NCBI GenBank assembly: GCA_900708905.1 | Contig: CAADRB010000004.1 | Location: forward strand, 3,170,193 to 3,234,192 | Source of the DNA: Hymenolepis diminuta | Taxonomy: Eukaryota > Platyhelminthes > Cestoda > Cyclophyllidea > Hymenolepididae | Length of the DNA stretch: 64,000 bases | Direction: 5' to 3' | Part shown: positions 47,721-60,574 of the stretch, one piece after another | How the letters are laid out: the number at the start of each line of letters is the position of its first letter | Position numbering within the stretch: the stretch's first letter is position 1 | Notes under the pieces: generated by a model | What the model was told of the DNA's origin: nothing | The model's database searches: none | The model's input: the letters and a program-made list of their open reading frames with translations, nothing else | Translations under genes and position numbers: made by a program

Positions 47721-50700
47721 TTATCAATTTACATGATCTTAGCAAAGCTCACGGAGCAAAGTTCGCCCAAATCGAACTCTAATACTCCTCTACAACATTC
47801 TCCCAGTATGATGGGATATTATTTGTATTTTGAAATGTGGAAACTTGGAAGCTACTCCTTTTATCCATTTCTCTGTGTCCTTTTATAACTCTGTTTTTTC
47901 ATTCCGCCTGCATTTGAGACCCGATTTTCTTGTTAATGGACAAGTTATTCAACAGAAGTTTTAAATAGATTTCATTTACATCATGAATAATTTATAATAA
48001 ACCTTTGTATTTCTCAGTGATGAAATTCACCAAATTGTTGCGTTTGCAAGTGATAAACGAGGTCAGATTTTAGGAAAGTGTTAAAGCCAAGGCTCACAGA
48101 GTTGGACAAACCTACCACATATCTTATCGAAAACGCCACTGGAACCACCTTCAAGATAAGATTGAAAACTGCAGTTTAATCAGCGTCTCAATAATCAGTT
48201 CTAAAATTCATTTGCGTTTATTAAGAGGATGCTATTATGGAAATGATCTTACTTTTACAGAATTCTTTGGCGAACGCTCTGTTTTCATACTGTAGAAATA
48301 TCAAAATATGTTTGAAATCATGTTCATTTATTTGTGTTTGGTAACATACCAGAGGAAGGCAGTTGAAACTGACAGAATAATAAAGAGAGTTAAAGAGTCA
48401 GTGGGTCCTGATACGTTAAAATATCTTAAGTGGTTTTTGTTAACGAAAAAGTGTCGATCTGGATGACCAACAACTTGATTTATCCATGTAGCCCGAATAT
48501 TGTCCATAGGAACTCTTTTAGGAACCCAGAAATCAGATTCTGAATGTTGAACATTGAAATATTAGAATATGACGCAGTGAAATTCGTCCAGAATTCGAAT
48601 GAAATAGGGATCCTGAAGTTATTCTCTGCTTCTTCTAAGAAATCCCTTCCTACTGAACTATTGCACAGTTTTCGAGTTCAGATGCTTTCCCATGATTCAA
48701 AATTGTAAGGTTTATTGATTTGCAGTGGGAAACAATAATAACGAACGCAATCATATTAAATTTTAAAATTCAGGAACATTTTCAAATTATACTAAAATAC
48801 TGAAAATCAATTTTTACTTTCATGAGAGTGCAAAGATACCTGACGAGTTTCCTTTTGGCCGTTTCTGGCACCTAGAGCATTCATCTTAATGGCTTAGAGC
48901 GAAAGGGCATGTGATAATGGGAAAGCGATTTTAAGCAGATCACCTTCGAAACTTTGAACAACACGTCTAGTAAAAGATAAATAACACAATAAATCGAATA
49001 GGCAAGAAACAGAAAAAGCGCCTCTGAGACAATTTAAACATCTTAGTTAGAGAAAAGCGGTTTCTGTAAGCAAGCTAAAAGTGTAAGTTTGGAAATGTGC
49101 TAAAGCACTACACTCTGCGTTCTTTCAAAGTACAATAAAGTGCATTCATCGTGTGAGTTATATCGATTATTTTGGAAATCCAATAAAAATCCCTGAATGA
49201 ATATCATATTGACAGCTGATTAAAATGGAACAAAAAAGAAGTAATTAAAATCTGCTATTTTTTAAACGATATAAACATTTGTGCCTCGAATCTTATGAAA
49301 GTGTTACATATGCAGCCATTTAAAATAAACTGAATGTAAATTCTTATGCCTCAATCCCTAACAAAAAATTCTACCCAGTTTGGGTTCAGTTTGCCAAACC
49401 GTTTGCGAAAAGTGAGAGATTACGACGACAATTTACTCAAATACCTCATCACGGAAGTTTTGCACACGCTATAAGTAGACTGGACTCTTGTTCAGAGGAC
49501 TTTAGTGACGTCAAGTTCATATTGAATCATATGAGTTAATTTATATTGGCTGTGAATTTTCGGAAAAATGACCTTCTGAGTCGGTGACTGAAGCTCGGAA
49601 TAAATCTGTTTTGAGAACTTCTATACGAAATTGGTCAGATATGAAGAGGTCATTGAGAGATAACAGAGTAGTAGTCGTATTTGACCCTTTGAGATCCTAA
49701 GCGAGATGGCCTCATCAAGATGCTCATTCTAGTGCCGAGTTTAAATCAGCGGTAAATAATCTCTGAAGGTAGGGAAACCAGTAGCTCCTTGCCATAGATG
49801 CACCCCGCCCTAATAACTTCCCAAATCAGAGCGCCCACTGGCAGCATGAATCATAATTATTTGCAAAAGTGGGTGGACATCATGCAAATGATCTCATTCT
49901 TTCCCAACTTCCGAGATGAAATGACAGATATGAGCAGAGTAGGAAAATATGTTCTATCTAAATTTCATTTTGTCAGTTATTTTATTTATCTAGTTATTTT
50001 CCAGCCAAAGAGATACCCATCACTTTAATAATTCAATTTTCTATAATAATATTTTGGAGCGAATTCCAGATTCTTGGTGTAAGAAATGCCCACTCTATCC
50101 TAATTATCTCTCCTGTTATGTTCAGCTCTAATTTCGGTTATTAGGTAGTTCCTTATATTTCTATTCCATTATTTTGGTTAAAAAGGAGGAAAATCAGGGA
50201 AAAATTTTAATCATAATTTATACAAATTTTTGGGTATTTCTGTAGGACATAAAAGAGTAGAATAAGCATCACCTGCACAGTCTTTGCCTGTCTCTAAGAA
50301 ATAGCGACTCTATCGCCTTAATCGTCCAACACAGAGACTTACAATACAGTAAGGTACTTACTTGTGTCAATATAAATCATTACAATCTATGCCTCAACCT
50401 CTTGTAAAGGTACTAATGGAGCCTGACCAAAGTGGGCTAATTATCCTCTCTTAGAACTAATGATCTCTATAAGGCTAACGGGATACATGGACCTTTCTAG
50501 AGTGAGAAGATTAAGAATTAATTGGAACCGTATAATTTAAACTATTCTGAAAGGTGGAAGGATAAGAAGAAGGAATTGGAAGGAGGGGGTATTCACTACT
50601 GAGCTTTGACAATGCAGACAGTGTGGAATAAGCGAAATGTGGTACGATAGGGTAATTGATCGATTTCGCGTTCTTTGTTCATTTACAATTAGGGTAAATG

Positions 50701-51249
50701 TACAAGTCAGTAAGCGCGCAATACCTAGCAAGACTGAGTAGTCTTAAAGTCAGCATTTGGAGGTACTACGATGTTTAAAAGACATTTAATATCGCGGATA
50801 AAGGGAGAGTGTTCGTCTGGATTTTCAATTTATTAATAAGAAAGGCAGTTGGTGAACAATATTAACTTGCAACTTATTTAATGAACCAGTAAGCTTTCAC
50901 TTACGAATATTTTCACATAACATTCATCATAAGCACTACCTGGAGGTGAAAATTTTTAATTGTTCTGCTGACATTCCTAACAACTTGCCCACTGACAGAA
51001 GTTGCTGGTGTCTGGAATCGAAATAGTCACGCGGCATACTTAATAGGTATCTGTGATGGGAAATCTAAGCTCATTTTTATTATGTCTCCTCTTGTGTTGT
51101 CTTTCTAACCACATGATGGTATATATCCCGCAGAAAGTTAAAACATTTTCAGTGAACATACAATCTCTTTACTCTTAATTCCAGAAAAGATTAGTAGTAA
51201 TGCTTCGTATTGAACCAGAGAATTTTTGACAGATAAGAAACCAAATGGA
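47721..51249. other. gene-free DNA
   Basis: Nothing supportable was seen; reading frames are short and chance-like. Confidence 0.5.
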
Positions 51250-51500
51250 AAATTTTTGGCCCGCTCATAAGCATCGTTCATCGTGTACTAGATTATTGAT
51301 TTGACTGGGTTTATAACTCGCGCCGAGATATGAAAGATCACTTGTGAAACAATTTTCCCTGTAATTATTGGTTAGTCAGACAGCCGATCTTCATCATGTA
51401 CCTGATTCCATTTATTCTCTTGATAAAAGATGTTTAAACGAAGGATCTTTCTCCTTAATGTAGTGCGAGTAGTTGTAAAGTGGCAATTTGAGATTTATAA
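51250..51500 (+). repeat. dispersed repeat family B, copy 4
   Basis: Keeps 'ctcataagcatcgttc', 'actagattattgattt', 'gagatatgaaagatc', 'attattggttagtcag', 'ctcttgataaaagatg' and 'gagtagttgtaaagtggcaa'. Those last two blocks match the 2136 copy. Same orientation as the other three copies. Confidence 0.55.
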
Positions 51501-54500
51501 CATGATATAATAAAGAGGGAAATTAATATATTAATCCCCCCCTCCCCCATAATGGACATTCGAGATGGCCAAAATTTATCGAATAAAGGTTCCGGAAATA
51601 TTCATATGTCTATACATTGCGCGCTGCCCACCTCGTTAAACAGATCATGTTTGCGAATGTAGTTTGATTATTAGTGAGAATTTGTCGGGACTTGGGACTG
51701 CTTAATTTCCCCACGTTGGTGACCATTGATTGACGCTTTTAAGTCCAGTGATAACGAAGCAAATGTTAATCAACAGCTGAACTGAATTTTGAATAGAGCC
51801 TACATTCCATTTCCCAAATCCAAACACATTAATCACCAGTCCGTCTGACTGCTGTTATGCCCGCGAACTTTATACCTAAATAGCTTGTTATTATTCAGCC
51901 AGTATTCTGCATAGCTGTATTAATTAGAAGGATAGACAATAATGCCGTCTGACAAGCCGCCGAAGCTTTTCCGTTTGTTTAATCCTATTGAAAAATATTC
52001 TTGAAGACGATTTTTTCTCTTCTTTTTCATCAGTTTGAATTTCTTTTCAAGAATAGCAGCGCACAACTATCTTCATCAGCATTTGGAGTCATCCTTTAAT
52101 TCAGAACATTCAGTAATTTTTAGGAACCCTATGAAATTTTAAAATTACTCTGTTTGTCAAAGTCTTTCAATGACCAATTAGGACTGAACTGTCGAATATT
52201 TATTCAACTGCCTCAAGATATGATTACTTTGTTATTATCTATTTATATTTTTCAAAGAACAATTGCTCCTCAGCAAAAAGTTTCGCCAAACCTTTGCAGT
52301 AAAACCAACAATTTGATTTTTATATTTTTTCTGAATAAACATTGAATTGGGCATTCAATGCGGAGAAGAAATAAGCCGAATCAATCAATGCTCAAAATAT
52401 AGGGTTTGTATATACTCTTTTCATATAAATCTATAAGAGTGTGATGCTGTTGCCGACGTCTTATAATCACATCTACAATATCTAGCGATAATTAAAGCCA
52501 GTTAAATAGTTACAGTTTGAACCAAAGAAAAATATCACCAAGATAGAAGTCTAACTTTAAGGATCAAAGTTCGTTTTCGGTTTTTCGTTTTTTTAAGTTC
52601 AAATTTGAATGAAAGCCGAATTTCCCGAATGTATGGATTTCTCAAATGTATGGTTCGTTTGATAATAGACAAAAGCGTACATCTGGACCTGCACACGTTT
52701 ATGCAAGCAGGTTGTTGCCGATTCGTTTCAACAGAGGGGTTAATTCATGATTCATATTCACAACCAAAGGATTGCGATACAAATAATACTATAAACATAA
52801 TCAAGCGTTATGTGACTATTAACTATGCACTTAACAATGAGTGGTTAAATTTATCGAAATAACATAAAATTGCACACAAACATTATCCTTGCACATTTCC
52901 AAAATGTTCTGTCAAGACTAAAATTATCTGGAAAATGAAAGCAGGGGTTCTAGACTATGAAAAAGGAAAGCCTGAAATACAGGTTATAAATTTGCCAAAA
53001 TGTCAACCTTGAATGATGAAGCAATATAATACTAATTTTAACACCACTAATAAATATTGCTGAAGGCAATTCGTAAAATTTAGAGCAAATGGCAATTTTT
53101 ACCATATCGGGCCAGGGAAAGCAAATCGTCATAAAAATTCTAAAAGGTTGAGTTGAGCTGAATTGTACCAGTTGCGAATCTTTGCTTAAACCAAATAATC
53201 GCTTCGTAGATACAAAAATGGAATTGAAATCACAAAATTTCTTATACCCGGTCATTCCCAAGTGTTCGCTTTCCTACAATATGGGATTTAATATTACCGG
53301 GCTTGTGAAAGTTACGCATACAAATGTAAACCTTCATTTTCGAAAACCGAAATCTAGTGGATTTTCATACAATCGCCTCCAATTCTCGGTTCCATCAGAA
53401 CGGAATGCTATCAAATATCTCAAGAAATAGAAGCCTCAGAGAGAAGGAGGCACCAATTGTAACTTGCGTGTTCTTGGAAATTTTGACTTCAATTCTAATT
53501 TCGCTTTCTTACTTTTATAACGTTAAGCCGTTGAATTATGCTTGGCAGTTACAACATTATAAGTTGTAGCTCAAAAGTTTTACATACGCAGTAACAGTAT
53601 GCAGGGCAAAGCTGAAAGGAATGCACAGTGAAGTTAAATGTTTCATTATAATAGATGGCTCAACGACAGTCACCCACCAGACCGATGACGGTTTTACGCA
53701 GACCAACTGTCATGATATCAAAACATGATAGAGTCATGTCCGCATGCCATTTGGAGATTTGAGAGATAAGTATCGCTAATTCAGAGATAAATATAGACAC
53801 TGCAGCTTTTGGTCGTGTTTTCAAGCGTTTATTTCATTGTGATGAAAGCCATATCTTTGATACCGTTCTTTTGATTAAATGTACTACCCAAAATACCCAT
53901 TAGAAATTTAAACAAATTAAAAGTATATTAGGATTTTGCGGTATTATCAAGAATTATCTAATACATTCCTCATTTTTTTGCAGGAAACTGCTATACTGTC
54001 TCTTTATTGTCCAGGTAGGAAATAATGAGTGTTCCCAGTCTTTTTGTTACAATTTTCTCAAGGGAGGGGATTTATGTCTCAGTATGTTATGCATTTCGCC
54101 TCCGAGTGGTATGACAACATATTTCTTGTACCATTTAAAATTTCTCGGGGTCTATTGGTCAACAAATGGCTCAATTCACAGAAATAAACACTTTTTTTCC
54201 GGAAACATGCCAAATGAATAACATTCTGGATTAGAATCAATTGTTTCGGGTGTATTTGAAAAGAATTTGTTAGATAATGCTTTACAATTGGATATCTTCC
54301 TATTTTTTGCTTATTCTGACCATCGTTCACTTTATCAAAATGGAAAATAAGGAGAGGTGCGTAGCCAAAATACATTTGTTAGATTGAAATTTGAAGATTT
54401 CGAGATCGTAAAGCTAGAGGGCCAAACTTCATTTAAAAATGGTTTGATTCCTTTAGTTCTTCAGGTTGGCTTGCGATATTTATGGCAGTTTAGATATCAG

Positions 54501-55547
54501 AAAAATTATGAGTTTCTGCAACAGAATGGTTATATTTGCATGCGTACTCTTTAATCATTCGCTTCACAAACCCTTTGCGGAACTCAGTGCAATTTGAATG
54601 AATATTTAAATAAAATTTAAATGTAACCGCTTTTACGATCTACTTACTGAGCCATCTTACCGAATATGGGATTCCCTTAGGACCTAGACTTACATTTGCT
54701 GAATTTTAGACCGAGTATTTTAGACGGTTGGGCAGGCACGACTGACCATTTCGGCATCCTTATTAGTGTCCTAATAACCACCATAAACAGTAATAATGGA
54801 GTTTGAGGATTGCCTATACGATTTGAAGTTTATTTCTGATTAGCTTGCAATACCATCAGAAAAGCATAAATTAATAAAAAGAAACGAAAGAAAATCTATC
54901 TAACGACTTTGAATGTAACATAAAATGAGTATGCTTCAGAAGTAAATCTGTCGTAGATGATTGATTCAACGTTCCAAGAAGAGAGGGAGCAGCGAAGTTG
55001 TCTTGAAACAGTGTATCCATTTAAACTTTTGCGATGGTGACGTTTTTCATAATTCAAGGCTGGGCAAAAATCACACTTTTATCATGTTTAAACATCCATG
55101 AGAGATAAATTGGGGAGGAGTCGTCTAGACGTTGAAAGCAAAAACAGTGGATAGTTTATAATTATTATTACCCATGGAATAGCAAAAAAACTTCTCAGGT
55201 TTTAAACATGTGACAGCATCTGAATAAATAGAATGAAAAACCAATCAAATAAGACAATGAAAAGGAAGATGGTGAATAATACGCATGTGATGAAGTAAGA
55301 GCATCACTGCACTTACTTTTTTAAATCAGTAGTACTGGTTTGTGCATGCATTCAATTTGGGAAGTCCTAATTTTCAATCTCCATCATTTGACGCCCAGGT
55401 GCATGAGTAATGTCACTTTCGCGATATCCGAAGTCTGTTGACCTGTTGATTTAATCCCACAATTGGTCATACTTCTCAATTTATCTGAATCTTTCTTTAG
55501 CCAAATATGAGCCGATGTATCAAATAGTCTAACTTGATTTAATTATC
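51501..55547. other. gene-free DNA
   Basis: Nothing supportable was seen. Several frames of 60-103 codons exist but show no motif, splice context or recognisable relative. Confidence 0.45.
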
Positions 55548-55690
55548 GAAATCGGATTATGCATTGCTTACCTAATGAGCATTTCCAAAATTCAAGATTC
55601 ATATATTATCCCTGCTTGCTGAATAAATGCATGTCCCCTTAATTTAGTGCTTATTGAACTGTAGATTAATACGGGTGGCTAAATTTTTTT
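55548..55690 (+). repeat. dispersed repeat family D, copy 2
   Basis: Contains 'gaaatcggattatgcattgc' and 'tttagtgcttattgaact', matching the blocks of the 47510 copy. More diverged than that copy. Confidence 0.45.
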
Positions 55691-58600
55691 TCTTATGACC
55701 AAGATAGGACTTAGCAGAGATAAATTGAGCTGACTCAAAATTGAGGTGAATGATAACTGGAGGTGGGACTCCAAAGGACTGATGAATTTCCGAATGCTCT
55801 AATTTCCAAGATATCAAGAGCCTGAATTTATTTTATCAAAGCTTAAGATTTATTTTTTTGAAGTCATTTTTTAAAAAGATAAAGATTCATTTGAATGGAG
55901 ACATTATTGATCAGTCGGCATTAAGGCCCATGAAGAATTTCGCTTTCCAAAATCAGAGTATGAAATCACTTTGTTGCCAACAACGGAAAATCCCAAACTT
56001 TATTGCCTATCATTTACGTTGTTGTATACTTAATAATCCTGAGAATACAGCCAATTCAGAATATGTAGGAAAGTGATAGAATTTTAAATTAAATAGTTTC
56101 AAAGATCCAACCACTACCAGATCGATGAAAGTTCTATCCAACCGTGCTATTTAATTTCAGTATTAGATTGTGTTATTACCGACAATATGGGTGGAAAAGG
56201 GGCACGAAGCCCACTAGCGGAATAAAAGTTCTCCAATCTTAGAAAATACATATTCCATGCAGTATTAAATCATGTGAGGGTGTCCCTATATGTCCTTGAA
56301 CATACCTCTTTTGTTTATATTAAATTATGTTCCTAGATGGGTTTAAATATTTAGAATTATTTTTACTAATATTCATCTTGATCTGAAGTATCATTTAATT
56401 TAAATTAAAAAGAAGAAATAATTTCAACTGTATTAGAAGCACAGATCAGTAATTATTTGGTTACTTTTGACAAAGAGGAATATTTCTGTAATGAAGTGTT
56501 TCAGCCATCTTTGCATGATAAATGGACTCAATATAATTTCTTGAATTTCTAGCAGACTTTTGATCTTGATAAGAGTACTTTGACTTTAATATGCGACATT
56601 TATGGGATTGTGAATATATAAGCTAACTTAACGTTGAATTTTAACATTTCTCCCAATAACGATGCTTAACACGCATGTTTACCGTGGTTTCTCCCGCTCA
56701 TTCGATTGTTGAAAAATGCTAGAAGTTGCTGTTGTAAGGTTTATCAATGTCTGAACCCTAAACTGGTGAAAATCGGTACAAACTAGTCAAATGAAAGTGC
56801 CATTTATGCGTAAAGCAAAGAGATCTAGCCATTTTACTCATGCGCCTAATAGAGAATCTTCAAAATCCTTCGCTTCAAAATATAGCCCATGTATTAAGAA
56901 AATCAAATATTAGAGAGTGGATAATGTATAAACATTGTTTATTGTCTTGAATTCTTCTATTTGACAGAGCAAAAGTGCATATTTGTTTATAGACCACCAC
57001 CTGGACTGCCCCAGTGATTAGTTCTTGTGTCTGCGCTGAGAATAAATGAACAAAACTGTCATCAATCCAGCGGTGTTTTGACAGTCGAAAGTTAATTAGA
57101 GCATTCTCAATTATTGTTGTCATGTTAATGAATTGTCCTGGAGGCAATGCACGTCGAGCTTCTCCTGATTATTATAAAACGCTGAATCAACCCTATCCAT
57201 TACATTACCACAACTAGCAATGTTACAATTTTCTCTACTTTTTTCAGTTCGATCTTTTCAAATATCTATATGTAAGACAATAAAGTTGCACTTTTACGGA
57301 AAGTGCACGAGTAATACTTTTTTCTTACGAAACCTACAGCTCTACACTTAAACTTACAGGATACACGTCTTCTAAGTATTAAGTTCTTTATCATTTACAC
57401 GTTTCTCCTTCTCCATCTTGAATTCGCCAGTTTTTTTAAAATTGGCGACCCTAAAAATGACCTCTTAATAGGTTTAATTGATCGGAAATGATAAAATCAA
57501 GTTCTTTCAAAAATGAAAAGTCGAAGGAAATGTTTCTAAGGCAATCTTACTCTAACCAGAGGACAAGGAATATGAAGTTCGAAGATTTACTTCTTACCTT
57601 TAGTAATTATTTTGCTACATTCCAAATATATTTTGAAATAGAAATATTCGAATCCATTCAGCGTGATAGTATTTCGGTTAAAAAGATGTATTGAAGATGT
57701 CATGTTTCACAGATCAATTCACGATTTGGTTGCAATATCTGTCTTATTTTGGTAATTGCACAGAGGTTTTGAACTTAACCTAATTTTTATTCTTAGTTAA
57801 CCTGATTTCCTGCTGCCTTTTATTTTTAGAATAAAATATTCTGGATCACATTTTAAGATTATGAGACAGATTAAGGATTCAATCATCTGTTAACTGAAGA
57901 GAATCAATTTTCTTCCCCACAATGAGACGTACAACTGCTCGTGTAAGTTTAAACAACTTGTTTTCCCTCTACGTAACAGCGTTATATATTTAAAAATAAA
58001 TCCTCCAGAAATAATGATGCTTTTTGAAAAAGTTACTATAAAATGCTTATGGAAACAGAAGGTAGAAAGGATGCTCCACTCTTGATTAAAATTAATGGTT
58101 TTTAGGAAATACAAAATGAAATAGAAACTAATAAGTACGGTACATATTGACAGCTCACAATTCATTTTGAGTAGTAACAGGTTTTGTATAGTTTAGCTGT
58201 AAATCTTTACTAGCTAACCATTCCATAACTATAAAATTGGGAGTGACTTCACCAACCTATTTTAAAACTAGATTGTTTCCCGATGTGAGGTTTCATCAGT
58301 TACTGGACGAACTAGAATTTATTTGCTATGTTTATGATTAAGGAGGTATAAAAAGTGATGAAAATTTGCTTTCCAGAATTGACACTTAACATTGATTGCC
58401 CGCAATCAGCTTCGAGGCTAAACTTCAACTGCACAGAACGGTCTCAACGGAAAAAGAGACACAAAACGCAACTCAGGTCTTATGCTGCTTCCTGAGTTGC
58501 TTCCCAAGCAGGAAATATTAAATTGGAAATTATTAATCTCCTTGTGAGTTTATTACAATCCTTTTGACCTAATGGATTTGTTAAAAAACTTCGTAATGCT

Positions 58601-58890
58601 CATATAATTACAAAATGCACTAATGATAGCGGTACAAAAGCTTATTTGAACTGCTGCTATTTTACGCTAATGGTTCTACGGAGCCATCTATTTCCGCCAT
58701 AAAATATTAAGTCCCAAACAACTTACTTGACAATAATTGTTGCAAATTAATTTGAAGGAATTTGGATGGAAATCCATAAATTGGTTTCCGCCGAGAAAAT
58801 TAGTATCTGAGAGATTTATAAGACTAATGAGTTAAGTTTGTCATATACATGAGCGATAATTTCGTCTGTCTAACTTCTTAGGCAATATGT
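55691..58890. other. gene-free DNA
   Basis: Nothing supportable was seen. Confidence 0.45.
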
Positions 58891-58897
58891 GTATATG

Positions 58898-60150
58898 GTA
58901 CGTAAGGCAACTGAGGACACCTTACGCACTTTAAAAAACAGAAAATGAAACTATTAAGGGTTGAAACTTACAATTTCTTGTAACAAAACAAATAAACATA
59001 ATATTAACCTGAATTTTTTTCTATATATCCTCCTTCAGCCTCTATCACCCACTCAGTTCGAGTCCGAAGGCGACTGCAAGCTTTGATGAGGCGGTCTTTA
59101 TTGATGTCCTCAATTCCTCGGGCTACTGCTTCCATCAGAGAGGAGGTTTTGGTGGTATGGGCATGTTTGTTAACTTTCTTTTCAACCTCGTCCGGCCTCA
59201 CACGCAATAATTCACAGGATTAAGGTCTGGCGAGTAGTTAGGAGGCGGTCATAAGTTCGGTGTGATATGATAACGAAAATTCTTGGCCAACCAATTCTGG
59301 CTTTTGAGAACTTTATGAGATGAAGCCGGATCTTACTGGAAGACATAGGGTCTTCCATTATTAGCTCGCTGTCTATTCAAGGCGACTTTGCAATGGTTTG
59401 TGAAGTATCCCCATAGGCATCTGTATCCGCATTAACTCTAAAACCCCGTGGAAAAAATCGAGGAGTCTTGATGCAGCCTTCATTGCTAACAATAAGGAAA
59501 ACCATCACAGTTGCCAGAAACTTCATGCGCATGCTACACAGTTGTAACTTTACTGGGGTCCGGCCACGCATGGGCAGCAATCATTTCTTGAACTGACTTT
59601 TTGATAATGGTGGAAGTTTTTTTCGTCGGAGCAAAACCAGAGATACTCCTGTTCTTCTGAGTGCTTCAGGTTGTATAAAAGCGGTTTTGCACGCATTAAA
59701 CGATTCTCTCAAGTAGTTTTTGTCAACATAAACTGACCTCGCCTAAGGACGTATGATTTTTGTCCGAGGTCTTGCTAAACAACATTTTCTATTCTTCCCC
59801 CAGACACTTGGACATCTTTGGCTAGATGTCGCGCATTGACTTCTCGGGATTTTCGTCCATTATGCCATGCACTCTTACAAACTCAGATGTTCTGAGTCAG
59901 TGAGTCAGCAGAGCGTTGACAATGCTGTTTCCTCTTGCTCGTGGCCAATTTATCTCCATTGTCTCATTCAACTCTTTTCTGACTTTGGAAAGGAGGAATC
60001 TGGCGACTTTTTGACATTTCAAAATTGTGGTGTTTTGCTTTTATAGGCACTGTTACAGCGTGTCTTATCCTCTGATATAAAAAACACATTAATTATTACC
60101 GGGTTAGTCTAAATTACAAAAGTATAGGTGTCCTCAGATTCCTTACACAC
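58898..60150 (-). mobile_element. inactive mariner-type (DD34D-like) transposon
   Basis: About 1.25 kb. Imperfect terminal inverted repeats lie at 58900-58922 ('gtaaggcaactgaggacacc') and 60126-60145 ('gtaaggaatctgaggacacc' when reversed). The transposase runs on the minus strand, with stops and frameshifts. In order it shows CSDEKNFHH (first catalytic Asp) at about 59620, QxDPASSH with WLAKNFRYH (second Asp) at about 59260-59340, and YSPDLNPVNYCV (third Asp) near 59200-59235. There are 34 residues between the second and third Asp. The last open piece ends at 59004. TA dinucleotides occur at both outer edges, but the exact target duplication is unclear. It ends about 425 bp upstream of the TRPM start codon. 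Confidence 0.85.
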
Positions 60151-60353
60151 TCTGCATTAGTAAAACAAAGGTAATTAGACCATGGATACTCTCATTATCC
60201 CTACCGAGGTTTATTACACGCAAAATACGACTTACTTAAACGTATTCTAAAATACTAAGGTGTTTCCACACCAACTTGAGCATTGTTATTTTTTATATTA
60301 GTTTAGAGAACCGGATGATGGAACGGAAATCCTAAACCGGTTTTCCGTTTTTG

Positions 60354-60443
60354 GACCAATCAGATTAATGGGTGTGGTTGCCTAAATATCCCGTTGGCCA
60401 CTTCTGTAAGCTCGCCATCTGATTGGCTAACTCCACATCCAAT
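60354..60443 (+). promoter_or_regulatory. probable TRPM promoter with three CCAAT boxes
   Basis: Within 90 bp lie CCAAT at 60356-60360, inverted ATTGG at 60422-60426 and CCAAT at 60439-60443, each in an NF-Y-like context (ACCAATCAG, TGATTGGCT, TCCAATCAA). The cluster ends 131 bp before the ATG and begins about 200 bp after the mariner. Base composition rises in GC here relative to the flanks. Promoter function is inference. Confidence 0.5.
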
Positions 60444-60574
60444 CAAAAGGCCACTGAATTGCGCCACAAATACTTACAGCATTTGGGATAACCGCAGACC
60501 ATTTGGGTGTATAATCATATTTCACTTATGCTGTTTCTGGTGGCAGGCGGGATTTAAATTTTTGATATATAATA

